Assembly (NCBI GenBank): GCA_025786725.1
Contig: JAHLTZ010000026.1
Span: forward strand, 248,001 to 312,000
Length of the DNA: 64,000 nucleotides
From: Syncephalis fuscata
Taxonomy: Eukaryota > Zoopagomycota > Zoopagomycetes > Zoopagales > Piptocephalidaceae
Reading direction: 5' to 3'
In this document: in pieces, positions 23,522 through 38,447 of the stretch
Layout: every line of letters begins with the position of its first letter
Position numbering within the stretch: the first letter of the stretch is position 1
The notes under the pieces: model-generated
Told to the model about the DNA's origin: nothing
Database searches by the model: none
The model's input: only the letters and a program-made list of their open reading frames with translations
Position numbers and translations under genes: made by a program

Positions 23522-26344
23522 TTATTCAGTTCTTGTACGTTTGCGCATATCGCCTTTTTGTTTATAATGACCGGTCTTTCGTTTTACCTAATATATAATA
23601 ATTAGATAACATATCTTATTAATGTCACTGCTAATACAACTATTTACCGAATTAACCAGCATAGCTAGGCTTTTATCACCGTTATTTGTATGGTTACTCT
23701 TATCTTTCATTATCTATGATAGATAATTAACATTCTAGTAATAGTAGTTGTCGTACAATTTAATGCTTACTTTAGATGCCGATTCTTCCGCTTTACTTGC
23801 GATATTACGACGTTGTCTTTCATCTAATAGCTGTTTCATAGCATTGGTCTTTTTAAATCTATTCAAGAGTTAAGGTTATTTGTTTCTTATTTGCACGCCA
23901 TTCTATAGTTATACAGTCGTAATAATAAAGGATACTGTGGATTGGTAGGATCAATGGCAAAGTGGTGCGATTCATGAAGTGCAGCAAATCGAGGATCGCT
24001 CACATCAACCTTAAAGTTATCTTGTAATTCGTCATTATCGTCATTATCGTCATTACCATGTCGTTTACGATTCTGTTTCTTTCCTTTACGCTTTTCGTTC
24101 TTTATAATCTTCTTCATATCAAAGTGTTCACGATCATCCTTTGAATCCATAAGTAGTAATTCCAACTCGGCACGCTCTCTATCACGTTCCAATTTCTCTT
24201 CTTCTGTTAAACGCTCATTCTTTTTGTTCTTTTTACCGCGTGTCTTGGTTGACGTTGGTTCATCGACTAAATTGGTATTATATTTAGTACACGTACACGA
24301 TTGAATAAATAACAATGCAATTTACCTGCAAACCCTTCTTCTTCTAATGCTTCACGGAAATATGGATCATCCATATCAACTTCACCATCTGAATATAGTG
24401 CTAGATTAACATTAATGTCAATGACTAGTCTAGCAGGTTATTATCTATAGCGTTACCATTGCCATTATCCGTAGTATTAGAATGCTTCTGTTGCTGTTTT
24501 TCTTTACGGGCTTGACGCTTTTCACGTTGTTTTCGCAAATACTTGTCGAGCGTTGTCTCTTCTTTTTGCTCCTATTCAAAGTCAACCGTCTATTTATATC
24601 AACTATATAACTGCTTACTTCTCGTGCCTTCTTCTTCTCCAACAATTCAGATGCTGCTTCACTTAGTCCAGGTGTAAAGGTAATTTCCATATCACCTTCT
24701 GGCGCTGCATCTTCATCATCATCAGCTGCTGTTTCTTTTAATAGACTCTTGTAACGCTGGCGCATATCCTCCACACCTTCACCTTCGCTTTCATCAGATG
24801 ATGTGGCCAAATAAGCTTTAAAGTCCATTTCCTGCAGCTCATTCTTATTAAACTTTTGTCGCATTACTTTAGCACGATCTGGGTCATCGTCATCCCAGGT
24901 TAATGTGATATTTGAATGTTGTAATGCCTGAGTGGCAAAGTCGAGTTTCTTATGTGTTTGTGAACTACTAGTTGCCACACCTCTATTATCATATGTTATA
25001 TGCCATATTATCAGTATGTTATTATAAACTATAATTAGTAGCATAGCTTACACTGGTTCATCATCAAAGGTCATATCATCGGGAATAAACCGTAGATCAA
25101 AAAAGTTTGATGTAGCCTCTACTTCTGCTCCATCACATTGTTGATAAATAGTATGAGCTGTACTTGTCTTATCACATTCTACAACTGCAAAATAATACCG
25201 CAATCGTTCAATTTGATATTTACGTAGCGCATTTTGATCAAATTCCTCTCCATATCATCTTTAACCAAGGATTCTTCGGTGACTTCTTCATCTTCATCAC
25301 TATCAAATCCGATTCGTTGTTGTTACCAAAGATCTCTTTGGGTGGCCTTCACGTGCTTCCTATAAGTAATATATTGAATATTAATTCAATACTATATAAT
25401 TACACTTACTTGTTCTAAACGCTGTTTACCAAATTCTGATGTATAAATCTTAACTGAACAAATCGTCGTACCATCTGGCTTGAATCCATTAAAAATAGTA
25501 AAAAATCACTGGCCTAAATATTAAATATTAATATTAAATAACGCACTACTATAAATATATATATAATATATAGTCTTTATAAGCATACCTTTAAATGATC
25601 CCAATCTAAGTTAACTACACCAATACGTTTAGTAGCATCACCAAGTGGATCTATAATATTAATTTAATATAATATATTTACACGATATCATATTAATCCT
25701 ACCGCTTCTTCATCTTCGCCATCTTCATCTTCACCTTCATCTTCACCTTCAACTGCCAATCCATTTCGCCATCTGAATCAGATTCACTTGATTCTGATGA
25801 TGAAGCTACACCTTCTCCACGCATAGGATCATAATGTTCTTCTTTATGTAATATAGAGTCACTTTCTTCATTGGATTCATCACTTGAATTGGATGCTATT
25901 TGAGCATCTAGTTCTTGATCACTATATTCCTCTTCGCCTTCTTCATCTTCATCGCTGGATGCCGCACTATTCTTTTCTTCTTCACGAATTCGATAGTAAC
26001 GTTTAAGTTCACGTTGACCAGCATTCTCTTGTAACTTTCTTCCATACTGATCTACCTTGGCTATTGACCACAACAAGCGGAATTAGTGCCTAATCCTTGT
26101 ATATTTGTACTGTTAACGACTTACGTTTACCGCTGAATTCCTCGCTAGTCATCATATGCGAGAAGCGTTCATCCAAATCTATTTTAACGGAATCCTTCTT
26201 TGCCCGTTGGAATCGTGGGTCATAATGGACACGGGCAAAGCGAGTATCGGTAGTAACAGGAGCGCGTTCACCACTACTGTTGGCAGTAGCGCCCTTCTTA
26301 CTACCATCTTCCGATGAACCCTTTGACTTATTCCTCTTGCCCAT
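23522..26344 (-). CDS. ESF1: Esf1, 18S rRNA processing factor
   Basis: Multi-exon gene starting at ATG 26344 (MGKRNKSKG). The N-terminus matches Esf1: DTRFARVHYDPRFQRAKKDS, DLDERFSHMMTSEEF and KVDQYGRKLQENAGQRELKR. A long Asp/Glu/Ser-rich stretch follows. The RRM-like core reads TKRIGVVNLDWDHLK, KPDGTTICSVKIYTSEFGKQ and RYYFAVVECD, ending in FDLRFIPDDMTFDDEP. The C-terminal NUC153 motif is DPRFAALHESHHFAIDPTNP. Tail exons are Lys/Arg-rich, with KRKTGHYKQKGDMRKR before the stop at 23522. Esf1 is a nucleolar factor required for early pre-rRNA cleavage in the small-subunit processome. Exons are separated by 40-90 nt introns. It is divergent from ERH with only 217 bp between the start codons. Confidence 0.93.
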
Positions 26345-26561
26345 AATGAAATATATTAATACTAATATACTATCAGTACTAACGCAATAATAAAAGAGTA
26401 AAATAAAAAAAGACAAGTTTACATTAAAAAAAAGAAAGAAAATTTAATAAATCACGTGATTTAATCTATTCATTAAACTGACACCTTCTTGGCGTAAGCC
26501 ATTAAACTTGTTCCTATTTTTACTTGTTTACTACTCGTCTGTTCGTCATCTCTATTGAAAT
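26345..26561. promoter_or_regulatory. Compact bidirectional promoter, ESF1/ERH
   Basis: A 217 bp region lies between the divergent ESF1 and ERH start codons. No specific factor site was recognised. Confidence 0.45.
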
Positions 26562-27094
26562 ATGGTAAGTAGCGTGGAGTAAAAGAGAAGATTGCGTAAT
26601 AACTATACGATCTTCAGACTACGCACACTATTTTACTTATTCAACGCGATTCAAATCCAAAAACGCGTACGTTCTCTGAACATGAAACAGTAAGCGCGGC
26701 AATGCAAGGTACATACAAAGCTGCTCTATTTTAGCCTATTTAACACAATGTATACTGAATGCTTGTTGAATATAGCACTCGTTGAGACGTATCAGGCTCG
26801 TCTTAAGGCGCTTCATCCACGAGAGGCAAATATTACATACGATATTGAGGATTTGTACCGGTATATAGATGGCTATTCTGAACTCGCTGCTCTAGTGTAA
26901 GCTATTAGAATGAAATTAATTATTTTTATTGTAATCTAATGATATTAAATGTAATAATCGCTTTATTGTTATGTATATATGATATATATATATATATATA
27001 TAGATTTGATTCAAAGCAAATGGCCTATGCACCACGCGATAAAGCCTGGATTAAAGAGCGCATTCATCATTTGCTTGCTCGTTCGCAAAGATAA
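26562..27094 (+). CDS. ERH: Enhancer of rudimentary homologue (ERH)
   Basis: Four exons (26562-26564, 26618-26708, 26776-26896, 27004-27094) encode about 101 residues, the usual ERH length. Diagnostic segments: THTILLIQRD, RTFSEHETVSAAMQ, PREANITYDIEDLYRYIDG, and APRDKAWIKERIHHLLARS. ERH is a small dimeric nuclear protein; in fission yeast it forms the Erh1-Mmi1 complex that eliminates meiotic mRNA. The first coding exon consists of the ATG alone, directly followed by GTAAGT, so the start codon and codon 2 lie in different exons. The stop lies 63 bp from that of the convergent DPM1 gene. Confidence 0.93.
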
Positions 27095-27157
27095 TAGCCA
27101 TAATGTGGGCATAGCTCGTATAATTAAAAAGCAGCACAAAGAAGCTGTTTATTACGT

Positions 27158-28713
<1,556 letters not shown>

Positions 28714-29910
28714 ATGGCGTGGCGTTGTACCGGTACACTGTCCGGTTTATTAGTTTAATTAATGGCTTACCATGATATTATAGGAAACAGTAACGCAGAG
28801 CTGATAGATAACTTGGATGGTAGCTATTAAGCAGCTTTAACACCACTAATTAAGTATTAACGAGCATAACTTGTAGAATCGGGCATTGTCCGGTCAACTC
28901 AAGTTATTGAAGCTATGAAGCAAATCGATCGAGGTCATTACGCACCTGATATGCCTTATCAAGATGCACCACAAACCATCGGCTACAATGCTACTATTTC
29001 AGCACCGTAAGTGTTACTATTAGTTTAAAAAATAGCATGTTAATTGCCATTTTATTTCGCTTAGACATATGCATGCCTATGCTTTAGAAGCATTGAAAGA
29101 CTATTTGAAGCCTGGTATGAAGGGTAAGCAGAGCCGCTACTACTACTACCACTACTGCTGCTATTGCCTATACACGATTAACACACTATTGATAGCATTG
29201 GATATTGGTAGTGGGTCGGGCTATTTGTGTAGCTGTATGGCAGCTATGGTAAGTACACTATATTAAATACAATTAACTATATTATTTACATTTAATTAAT
29301 AGGTCGGCGATACAGGCAAGGTTGTAGGCGTTGAACATATCGAACAATTGAATCAACAAGCTCGTAAGAATATTATGGCTGACCATCCAGAATATCTTGA
29401 ACAAAACCGTGTCCAGCTTATTACAGGCGATGGTCGACTTGGTTATGCCGATGAAGCACCATTTGATTGCATGTAAGTCATTAATACTATTGATTGATTA
29501 AACTAACCAACTGTTATATAGTCACGTTGGTGCAGCTGCCAGTCAATCACCCAGTGAAGTAAGTATCTATTCTATTATTTAATATTAATTAATTAACACA
29601 TTGGTGATGTTTAATCAGTTATTAAAACAGCTCAAGTCACCTGGCCGGTAATTACCATTATTGCTATTAATAATGTGCTTAAATAACAGTTAACAAATAA
29701 TCAATATGAATAGCATGTTTATTCCTGAAGGTGCTGGCTTTAGACAATCTATTATCCAATACGATAAAGCTAGTGATGGCACTGTGTCAAAGGGCCGTTT
29801 AATGGATGTGATGGTAAGTTGTTGGTTAGTTAGTTAGTTATAATACAAATAATAATTATTGTTATTAGTATGTACCATTGACAGATAAACAAGAGCAATG
29901 GCAAGAGTAA
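28714..29910 (+). CDS. PCMT1: Protein-L-isoaspartate O-methyltransferase
   Basis: About seven exons starting at MAWRCTGTLSG (ATG 28714), close to the MAWKSGG start of animal PIMT. Core motifs: QVIEAMKQIDRGHYAPDMPY, APQTIGYNATISAPHMHAYA, the SAM-binding motif I LDIGSGSGYL, motif post-I VGVEHI, GDGRLGYADEAPFDCIHVGA, and the C-terminal MDVMYVPLTDKQEQW. It methylates the abnormal carboxyl of L-isoaspartate (and D-Asp) in aged proteins using SAM, starting their repair; it is cytosolic. A second small exon is spliced to ESGIVRSTQV. The length of about 230 residues is typical. Stop at 29908-29910. Confidence 0.93.
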
Positions 29911-30106
29911 AATGTTAATATAGCGATTGTTATGTATTAACATTAATAAATACTTTGTTATATATCTATACACATGTATACACAAACTACCAACAAGCCC
30001 AAACAATAATGTGTTTAATATTAATCAATTGTACTAAACAACAAATATGTGTTCCAGGCTAATAGCATTAAAGCCTTTAAATCAGTTCATGGCCATTAAG
30101 CCGAAG

Positions 30107-30424
30107 CTATCTTGGTAGATTGGGTCGGGGTCTACGCGTTATATCCATCTAGTTAATATTATTATTATTCAAATCTTTACATAGACTTACCGATTCACCG
30201 GCCTTGCCGCCCTGCCATTTCTGGAACTTAAGTCCTTGTTCATCGCGACGTTGAGCAATGGTGCGCAATTCTGGCTTAAGTGCATTGCGTACGGCACGGG
30301 CACAAACAATCGAGTATTGCAAGTAGCTAGTAGTAGAGGTATTAGATAGATCTAGAATGATCTTAAGAACCGATCTTGCACTTGACACTTACGAGATGTT
30401 GGCTGCTTTCCACGAGAACGCCAT
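30107..30424 (-). CDS. ATP15: Mitochondrial ATP synthase subunit epsilon
   Basis: Three exons starting at ATG 30424. The protein begins MAFSWKAANISYLQYSIVCA and continues RAVRNALKPELRTIAQRR, matching the F1 epsilon pattern (W-x-x-A-G/N-I-S-Y followed by A-x-A-x-R-x-x-L-K). It sits in the central stalk of F1-ATPase with gamma and delta in the mitochondrial matrix. The tail KFQKWQGGKAGES is fungal-like, then a short last exon beginning MDITRRPRP. About 70 residues fits the family. The last exon boundary is less certain. Its start lies about 310 bp from the divergent OST2 start. Confidence 0.88.
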
Positions 30425-30732
30425 GGTGTAAGTGTTGATATTGCTACGAATAAAGTCTCTTTTTTACTAGAACGGAACGGGTAAAGAGTAGTGGTGGTGG
30501 TAGTGGTAAGTAATTATTAACAAGTTAATCACTTCCGAAAACTGAGAAACTATCAAAATACACTCACATCAATAAATCATCCCGATAAGTGTGTGTACAC
30601 AATAATGAGCGTAAATGATTAAGTGTAAAGGTTTCGTTGTCCTCTTTATTGTCTCTGTTCCCTCGTACTAGTTTTATTATTACGGCTATTTGCCACTACT
30701 TATTGCAAGACACTGTCTATCATCTTGCAACT
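30425..30732. promoter_or_regulatory. Bidirectional promoter region, ATP15/OST2
   Basis: A 308 bp region separates divergent start codons. An upstream in-frame ATG at 30637 would extend OST2, but the extension resembles no family member. Confidence 0.4.
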
Positions 30733-31192
30733 ATGGCTACTAACTATAAACAATCCTCATCGCTGATTAGCCAGCTCTTTAGCAACTATCAGGCTACAAC
30801 GGCAAAACGCGTACAATTAGTAGACGCCTATCTGGTATTCTTGTTGCTTACAGGTATTCTTCAATTTGCACACGTCATAATTGCTGGTTCATTCCCGTAT
30901 AACGCATTTCTATCTGGATTTTCAAGCACGGTTGGTGCTTTTGTATTTGCTGGTAAGTAGAATACCATTTAATAAGCTTTAATTAACATATGTGGTTTGT
31001 AGTGGCACTACGCGTTCAAACAAACCCACAAAATCAAACAACAAAGTCTATTTCTCCTGAACGGTAAAAGCACTGCTTATTATATTACTACGACAGAGAT
31101 TAATCATCTATTCTTATTCTTATAGAGCATTTGCCGATTTTATATTTTGTAATCTTGTGCTTTTCTTGGCCGTAACCAACTTTCTCGGCTAA
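30733..31192 (+). CDS. OST2: Oligosaccharyltransferase subunit Dad1/Ost2
   Basis: Three exons (30733-30952, about 31004-31062, 31127-31192). Strongly conserved DAD1 core: VQLVDAYLVFLLLTGILQFA, then SFPYNAFLSGFSSTVGAFVF, LRVQTNPQNQTTK, ISPERAFADFIF and the C-terminal VTNFLG. It is a multi-pass ER membrane subunit of oligosaccharyltransferase, which moves the lipid-linked glycan to Asn in nascent chains. I chose the ATG at 30733 (MATNYKQSS) because the longer frame has an atypical hydrophobic leader. The stop lies 67 bp from the convergent TRM61 stop. Confidence 0.93.
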
Positions 31193-31259
31193 TTATTGGA
31201 TTGGACATTCTCGATTATTGTTGTTTATTTCAATAATATTGCACTTCTCATAATAAACA

Positions 31260-32730
<1,471 letters not shown>

Positions 32731-33414
32731 AATAAACGTAAAGAAAAGAATCTCGCAAAAAAAACAACTGATTTGTTTTTTGAATATTACTTTGTATAAA
32801 CCGGATTGATCATCACCGTCACACTATTTCCACAATATAAACTATAAACATTGATCAGTAACATAAAATCCATTCGCTTTAGTGTATTATTATAAAACAC
32901 GTAGTCCATTAATATTAAATAGTATCAATTAATCAGTGTATCCATATTACTCATTTTCCCCATCCACACACACACACACACAACTTATATATTTAATCAT
33001 TGCCTTATTAATTCCTATAACAAAGTTACGACCCCTTTTTCAATACACTCCCATTCACACCTTCTCTATCTATCTACCTATCTATCTCTTTCTATTCACT
33101 TCTATTACTCAGTTACTCGCTCTTGCCTTCTTACTGCTCGTGTTATTCCTCTTAAAACCACCTTCATACTATCATCAACCATATAGTACTTTGTGATAAC
33201 TCATTCTCGTAGCACTCACTCACTCACTCACTCACTCACTTCTACACACTTCTACACACTCTCTTGGAAGACTTCTTTATTTCTAGCGGTCATTTCTCAC
33301 TTTTACTGATTAGGCCGCAGCGTCTACCCTTTCGCATTTACCTCTACTTACTCGCCTAAACACTAGTTGCACGACAGCGTTTGCTTCAATAGCCACGTAG
33401 TCTAATAGCTAACC
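32731..33414. promoter_or_regulatory. Bidirectional promoter region, TRM61/Bsd2-like, with microsatellites
   Basis: The 684 bp region holds (CA)n near 32963-32982 and (CACT)n at 33213-33240, plus pyrimidine-rich DNA. No gene was recognised. Confidence 0.5.
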
Positions 33415-34187
33415 ATGTCACGCCATCATTCATATCGACCAGTAAGTAACAGGTATTAAGTTTTATTGTTTTACTAATAAAACAATTCTTGGCAGGTGGC
33501 TGGAGAAGAACAAGAAGCGAATACTAATGAAACACATGTCTCTGGAGAGGGCTATATTGTAACACCACCGTCTCAACTAGCTTCTACAACCGCTAACAAT
33601 GACTCTGACCATGATTCTGATGAAGATGACGGTGTTGGCCATGTAACGGGCAACAGTCGTAACCATCAAAATAATACGGCTGCTCCGAGATACGAACAGT
33701 TACGCCCACGCAATACTGAACATCCTCTTGCTGACTATGATGCTGACGATGATATCTATGCCGATACACACGATCAACCATCTACAAGTAGTGGTGGCAA
33801 TTCACATACGATCAATGATCGACCAACACCATATTCACCACCAGCACAGCCGGCAGGTGTATCGGCCAATGATGGTGTATTTGCAAACATTGCTGTTGCT
33901 TCAAATATTAAAAATTTACCTGAAAAACAACCAGAAGCTGAAATGCCTCCGGTAAATAATATGTGAAATAATAGATGAATTAACTACTTACCAGTAAATT
34001 ATTTAGCCTTATGAAGAAGTAGCACAAGATGCAGCACCATCTTATTTTGATACAACAGTCATTGCCACTGGTGATGATCCAGATGAAATTCTTGTCGAGG
34101 GTATGCCAGCAGGTAGTGCCTTTGGATTCTTTTGGAATATGCTAGGTAAGATTATAGGATATATGATATATTATTTAATTACTTATA

Positions 34188-34236
<49 letters not shown>

Positions 34237-34636
34237 ATGAGCTTTCAATTTGTTGGTTTTCTACTTACTTATTTACTACATACATCACATGCAGCCAAGG
34301 TAAGTAAACTGTATTACTATTAATTATATAATATATATATTTACCATTTCTTAATTCATATAGAATGGATCTCGAGCTGGTCTCGGTGTCACGTTTATTC
34401 AATACGGCCTTTATATGCGTAGTAAAGAATTTCGCGATGAAGAAATGGAATTTTATCAAAGTGTTAATCCAGCCGATGCGCAAGCAGAAATGGAGGCACA
34501 AGCAACCAAGAATCTATGGCTTTCCTATTTTCTAATGATACTTGGTTGGTTTATTATTCTTCGTAGTACAGGCGAGTATATTCGTATTCGTCGTATGTTG
34601 GCCGTCTATCTTTATTCGCCGGAAGGTCAAGTCTAG
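33415..34636 (+). CDS. Bsd2/NDFIP-like adaptor for NEDD4-family (Rsp5) ubiquitin ligase
   Basis: Five exons (33415-33441, 33496-33951, 34007-34145, about 34232-34299, about 34364-34636). The N-terminal half is cytosolic and acidic. At the exon 2/3 junction splicing creates PPPYEE, a PPxY ligand for NEDD4/Rsp5 WW domains. Then come DPDEILVEGMPAGSAFGFFW and a set of hydrophobic segments (MSFQFVGFLLTYLLHTSHA, SRAGLGVTFIQYGLY, WLSYFLMILGWFIILRSTGE), the NDFIP/Bsd2 three-helix region, ending near the membrane with YIRIRRML. Yeast Bsd2 sends metal transporters to the vacuole by recruiting Rsp5. Intron 3 contains a long (TTA)n run. Confidence 0.87.
34189..34230. repeat. (ATT)n microsatellite in intron 3 of the Bsd2-like gene
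   Basis: About 14 uninterrupted TTA units end directly at the splice acceptor. Confidence 0.9.
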
Positions 34637-36183
34637 TCAGTAATGCGTGTATGCACGTTTGTCTGTGTGTGTTTTTTATTAGATTCTATTACTAATTAGT
34701 GAAGTATGTGTTCCATAACGTACTACTAATATACTACTATCATTATATTCAATGTCATTAAAACATAGTTACGATATTTATATGTTTACATTGGAATCTA
34801 TTTTACTTTAAGCTTCATACTTTTTGGAAATAAAAACATGGGACGCTAACTTTATTTCAATTCTTTAAGTAGAATAGCAATAATATGTTATCATACATCT
34901 TATTTAGTTTACTAATAATATACAATAGTCTGATGATCAAATGACCATATTAATTATTTACACATTTAAACTAAATATTCGCTCTATTAAACGTGGTAAT
35001 GATTAACATCAAAGTTTAAACTACTTATCATCATTGTAGATTATTGTCCAGTATGCATATATGCTCTATTCATCTATATCGTTAGCAATGTATGTTTATG
35101 TTATTGTATATCGTTCTATGCTATATCAAATACATTCTACTTGCTATGAGTCTCAAAGATACATAGTTAATGAGCCCAATGAATTGAAATCTATTAATAA
35201 TACAATCAGAATTAGACGAACAACAATTTTAAACAACTTTTAGTTTTTATATAATAAATCAATAAAAGAGTATAATAAATTTACAAACTGAAATGGCGAT
35301 TAGTTATGTTAAAGTTATTGAATACAATGCATGAGCAGATAGCCGACATTAGTTGACATTTATTAACAATAGTACTAAAACAAAAATAAAAATAAAGTAG
35401 ATTTAGTTAGAACAAGGCTAGACAATTATAGAATGATATATAGAATGTTATTAAATAAAGTCATTTTAACCACAAATCATATTAAATGGCTAATAAATTT
35501 AATTAAATTGTATAATAATGTTAAATGATACATTATTTTATATATTGGTGCAGTTTATTTAGTTCAATTAACAAGTATTAAAATTAAAAGTTTAAAATGA
35601 AATGGTACACAGTATGTATATATTAGTGCAACAACACTAGCACAATCAAATAGAACAATCAACTAAATAATTATTGATATTATTGCTAAAGTAGCTAACA
35701 TGACTGTAATCGTAATGAATGTAATCCATTAAAATATGTAATATTAGACTTTACACTTATTAATTAATCAATTATAATTTTCTTAATAGTTGTAATAATA
35801 CTGATTAAACAGTCATCTTATTAGGCTTTTAAAAGAAACGCAAGAATCAGTAGCGTCATTACAAACGATAAAAACGATGATGAAAAATGATGATGATGGT
35901 AATGGTGTTAGTGTAGTTGTTACTAATGTTATTATTAGTATTATTATTAATACTAATACTAATAATGGTAACAACAAAGTAAATACTTTTCTTTTTAGTT
36001 TCTGATATTTGTTGCAATAGCGACCAGAAATGACCGCCAAATGATCAATGGTCATCGTTGTATACAACAACCATTAACCAATTTTTAATGCTAGACAGGA
36101 CTCGCGTATTTTTAGTGGATCAAATACAGAAATAATATGGCGTGGTTGTATAGTAAAGCAACGCGTAGAGGTTCCTGCCATTT
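34637..36183. other. AT-rich intergenic region containing a repeat-family relic
   Basis: No gene was recognised in 1.5 kb between two convergent genes. At about 34930-35080 it holds a sequence related to the inverted-repeat element at 46.1-46.9 kb (shared words such as catcaaag and cagtatgcatatat). Confidence 0.5.
34930..35080 (+). repeat. Relic copy of the dispersed TIR repeat family
   Basis: The stretch with tgatcaaatgacca, aacatcaaagtttaaa, cttatcatcattgtagatt and cagtatgcatatatgct parallels 46107-46265 in order and spacing, with about one base in four changed and some gaps. Confidence 0.55.
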
Positions 36184-38447
36184 TTAAGACCACGGATTTA
36201 AACTAGTGCTTGCCGTTTGCCCATTGGCATCTAGATGAAGACCGGCCAGTCTTGAGGTAAGATCATTCGATCCAAGTGGACTACCAATGGTATTTGATAG
36301 GCCAAGTTCATTCGGCGATGATGGCGATAATAAGCCAGAGGCAGCATTGGTAGCAGTAGCATTAGCAGATGGATGATTTGCCGCTATTGTTGAGGCAGTT
36401 TGCGTAGATAGACCACTAGGCAAGGGAGACGATTCGGGGACGTCATCCATACGGAAAGGAACATCGTCGTCAAGATGAAATGAGAATCGTGGCTCAGTTA
36501 GTGAATTAAACGCAGTATTGCCTTTGGTTACATCTGGTGATAAAGCTGAATGGCCTAGACTTGGATCACCATAATTATTATGTGTATTATTATTATTAAT
36601 ACTATTGCTGTTGTTATTGTTATTATTTAGCATTGAATGCTGTATATTGGGTCCTATAGTTGTATGTGATCCAACTGCTGCAGAAATTGATCCCATTAAT
36701 AATGGATCGGGTCTATTCCAAGCACCAGGAGATGCGGCTGGCGTACCAATACTTCCAATACTGCCCACAGCCATTGATGTATGAAGGACATCAAATCGAT
36801 CATAATCGCTTAAACTGCTATGATTTGGCATAGACATTGGAATGCCGCGTGTAAATGGTGAAATGGGACTTAGTGCTGCTGCTGCGCGCCAATGGTGTTG
36901 TAGCGGCTGCTTTGTAGGCGATACTGGTGGCTGTAATTCACCCGTTTCACCGGTAAAGCCTTGAGATAAACCGCCTAGCATGCCACGTCGTAATTCATCG
37001 CTCATCTTGGAGTGCTCACGTCTTCGGCGTTTCTCTAGCTCACTTGGCGTAAGTAGTTCATCGAGTGAAGATGGAAAGAACTCTGGCTGAAAGTCATCAT
37101 AGCCCAATTCACTGCCATCATCTCTATCAATGCCTGGTTCAACGTCATCGCCTAAATGATCGATATTATCACCATTGGTGCCAGAAGCACCGCGTTGTGT
37201 CAATAAATTGGTTACACGAAGTTGATTTCGGCGTGCTTGAAGACTTGCTGAAAGTGGCGATTCGCTGCTACGTCCCTCGTAGGACAGCGAGAGTAGAAAA
37301 GATCGCTCACCTCCAAAAGGCGACGTAGCAAAGTCAGGTGTACGTGGTATAGCCACTTCTCCTAATCCTTGATTAGCACCGCCAAAACTGCTGCTTAATG
37401 CAGGACTAGTAATAGACATAAACTCACTAGCTGCCACGCCGTTCATTAACGAAACAGTAGCACTTCTTAGTGGACGAGGACGAGGACGACCACCCGCTGC
37501 TGCTTGAGATGAATCCATTGCCAGATGATGCCATCTGTACTTGGCAGTAATGTGGGTAGACTTGGCTGTCGACTCGGTATACTGATTGAATTCATACCCG
37601 TTGAACCTCCCAGTGCATCTGAAATGCCTGTATGCGTATTTGCAGTATCATATAGACGATATGCATCGCCAATAGGAAAGTCATATCCCAAAGGATTGCC
37701 AGTACCCATGTCTAGACCTGTGCCAAATAGATTAAATGCGCCTGTATTATGGCCAAGGCCTGGACTAGGCACTGAAACGCCTGTATATAATCCGTGTGTA
37801 GTGCAGCAGATGTTAACGGTAATTGTAGCGGTGATCGCATGCCGGGTGATCGAGGTAAATGTCCCCCACCAGCGTTATTTACTCGATCGGCTGATTGCAT
37901 GACTAGTGAACGTTGATTTAACAATGTATTTGGTGTTGATGGCTGAGAAGCACGCGTGCCTGTTTGATTTGATCCAGATGTATGGCCAGAGGCACGCGAA
38001 CCTCCTCCACCTCCTGCTGGTGTCGATGGTGCTGTTGTTGAGTTTCCTCCGTTGCCACCACCAATGTTACTACTCACGCGACGACGAAAACGACCATTTC
38101 CGCCTGCACCGTGAACTAAAGCGCATTTATTTCCAAATTTACAGTTGCCTTTAAGATAGTATTTGCATAGCTCGGTGCTGGCCGCCTGGTGAGAAAATAC
38201 ACACGAATCGCCTGCTGTACAATTGCCTTGTCGATAGAACTTGCATGGTACGTGTTTAAGCGAGTCGTCTAAACGATGCCACAATAAATATATGTACACT
38301 ACTGTTGAAAGCAATCTTACCTTTTACATTGGGTCCTACTTGACCGTTAGCAGCACTAGCTGCCGCTACATTGCCAGCAGCTCGTCCTTGCCCATTACGG
38401 CTGCCGGCATTCCCATTACCAGGTATTCCCTGGTTATTGTTCTGCAT
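36184..38447 (-). CDS. Tandem CCCH zinc-finger protein (Lee1-like, putative RNA-binding)
   Basis: Starts at ATG 38447 (MQNNNQGIPGNGN). A second exon carries two C-x7-8-C-x5-C-x3-H fingers: VPCKFYRQGNCTAGDSCVFS then LCKYYLKGNCKFGNKCALVH. Long Gly/Ser/Asn-rich regions follow, with RRR and GRPRPRPLRSATVSL blocks, and the end SLNPWS. Tandem fingers with this KFYRQG/KYYLKG wording are typical of fungal CCCH proteins such as Lee1, thought to bind RNA; targets are unknown. The reading frame changes twice in the low-complexity part (near 37800 and near 37530), each time as if one base were missing. No convincing introns explain this, so indel errors or real frameshifts are possible. Total length is about 730 residues if corrected. 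Confidence 0.78.
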
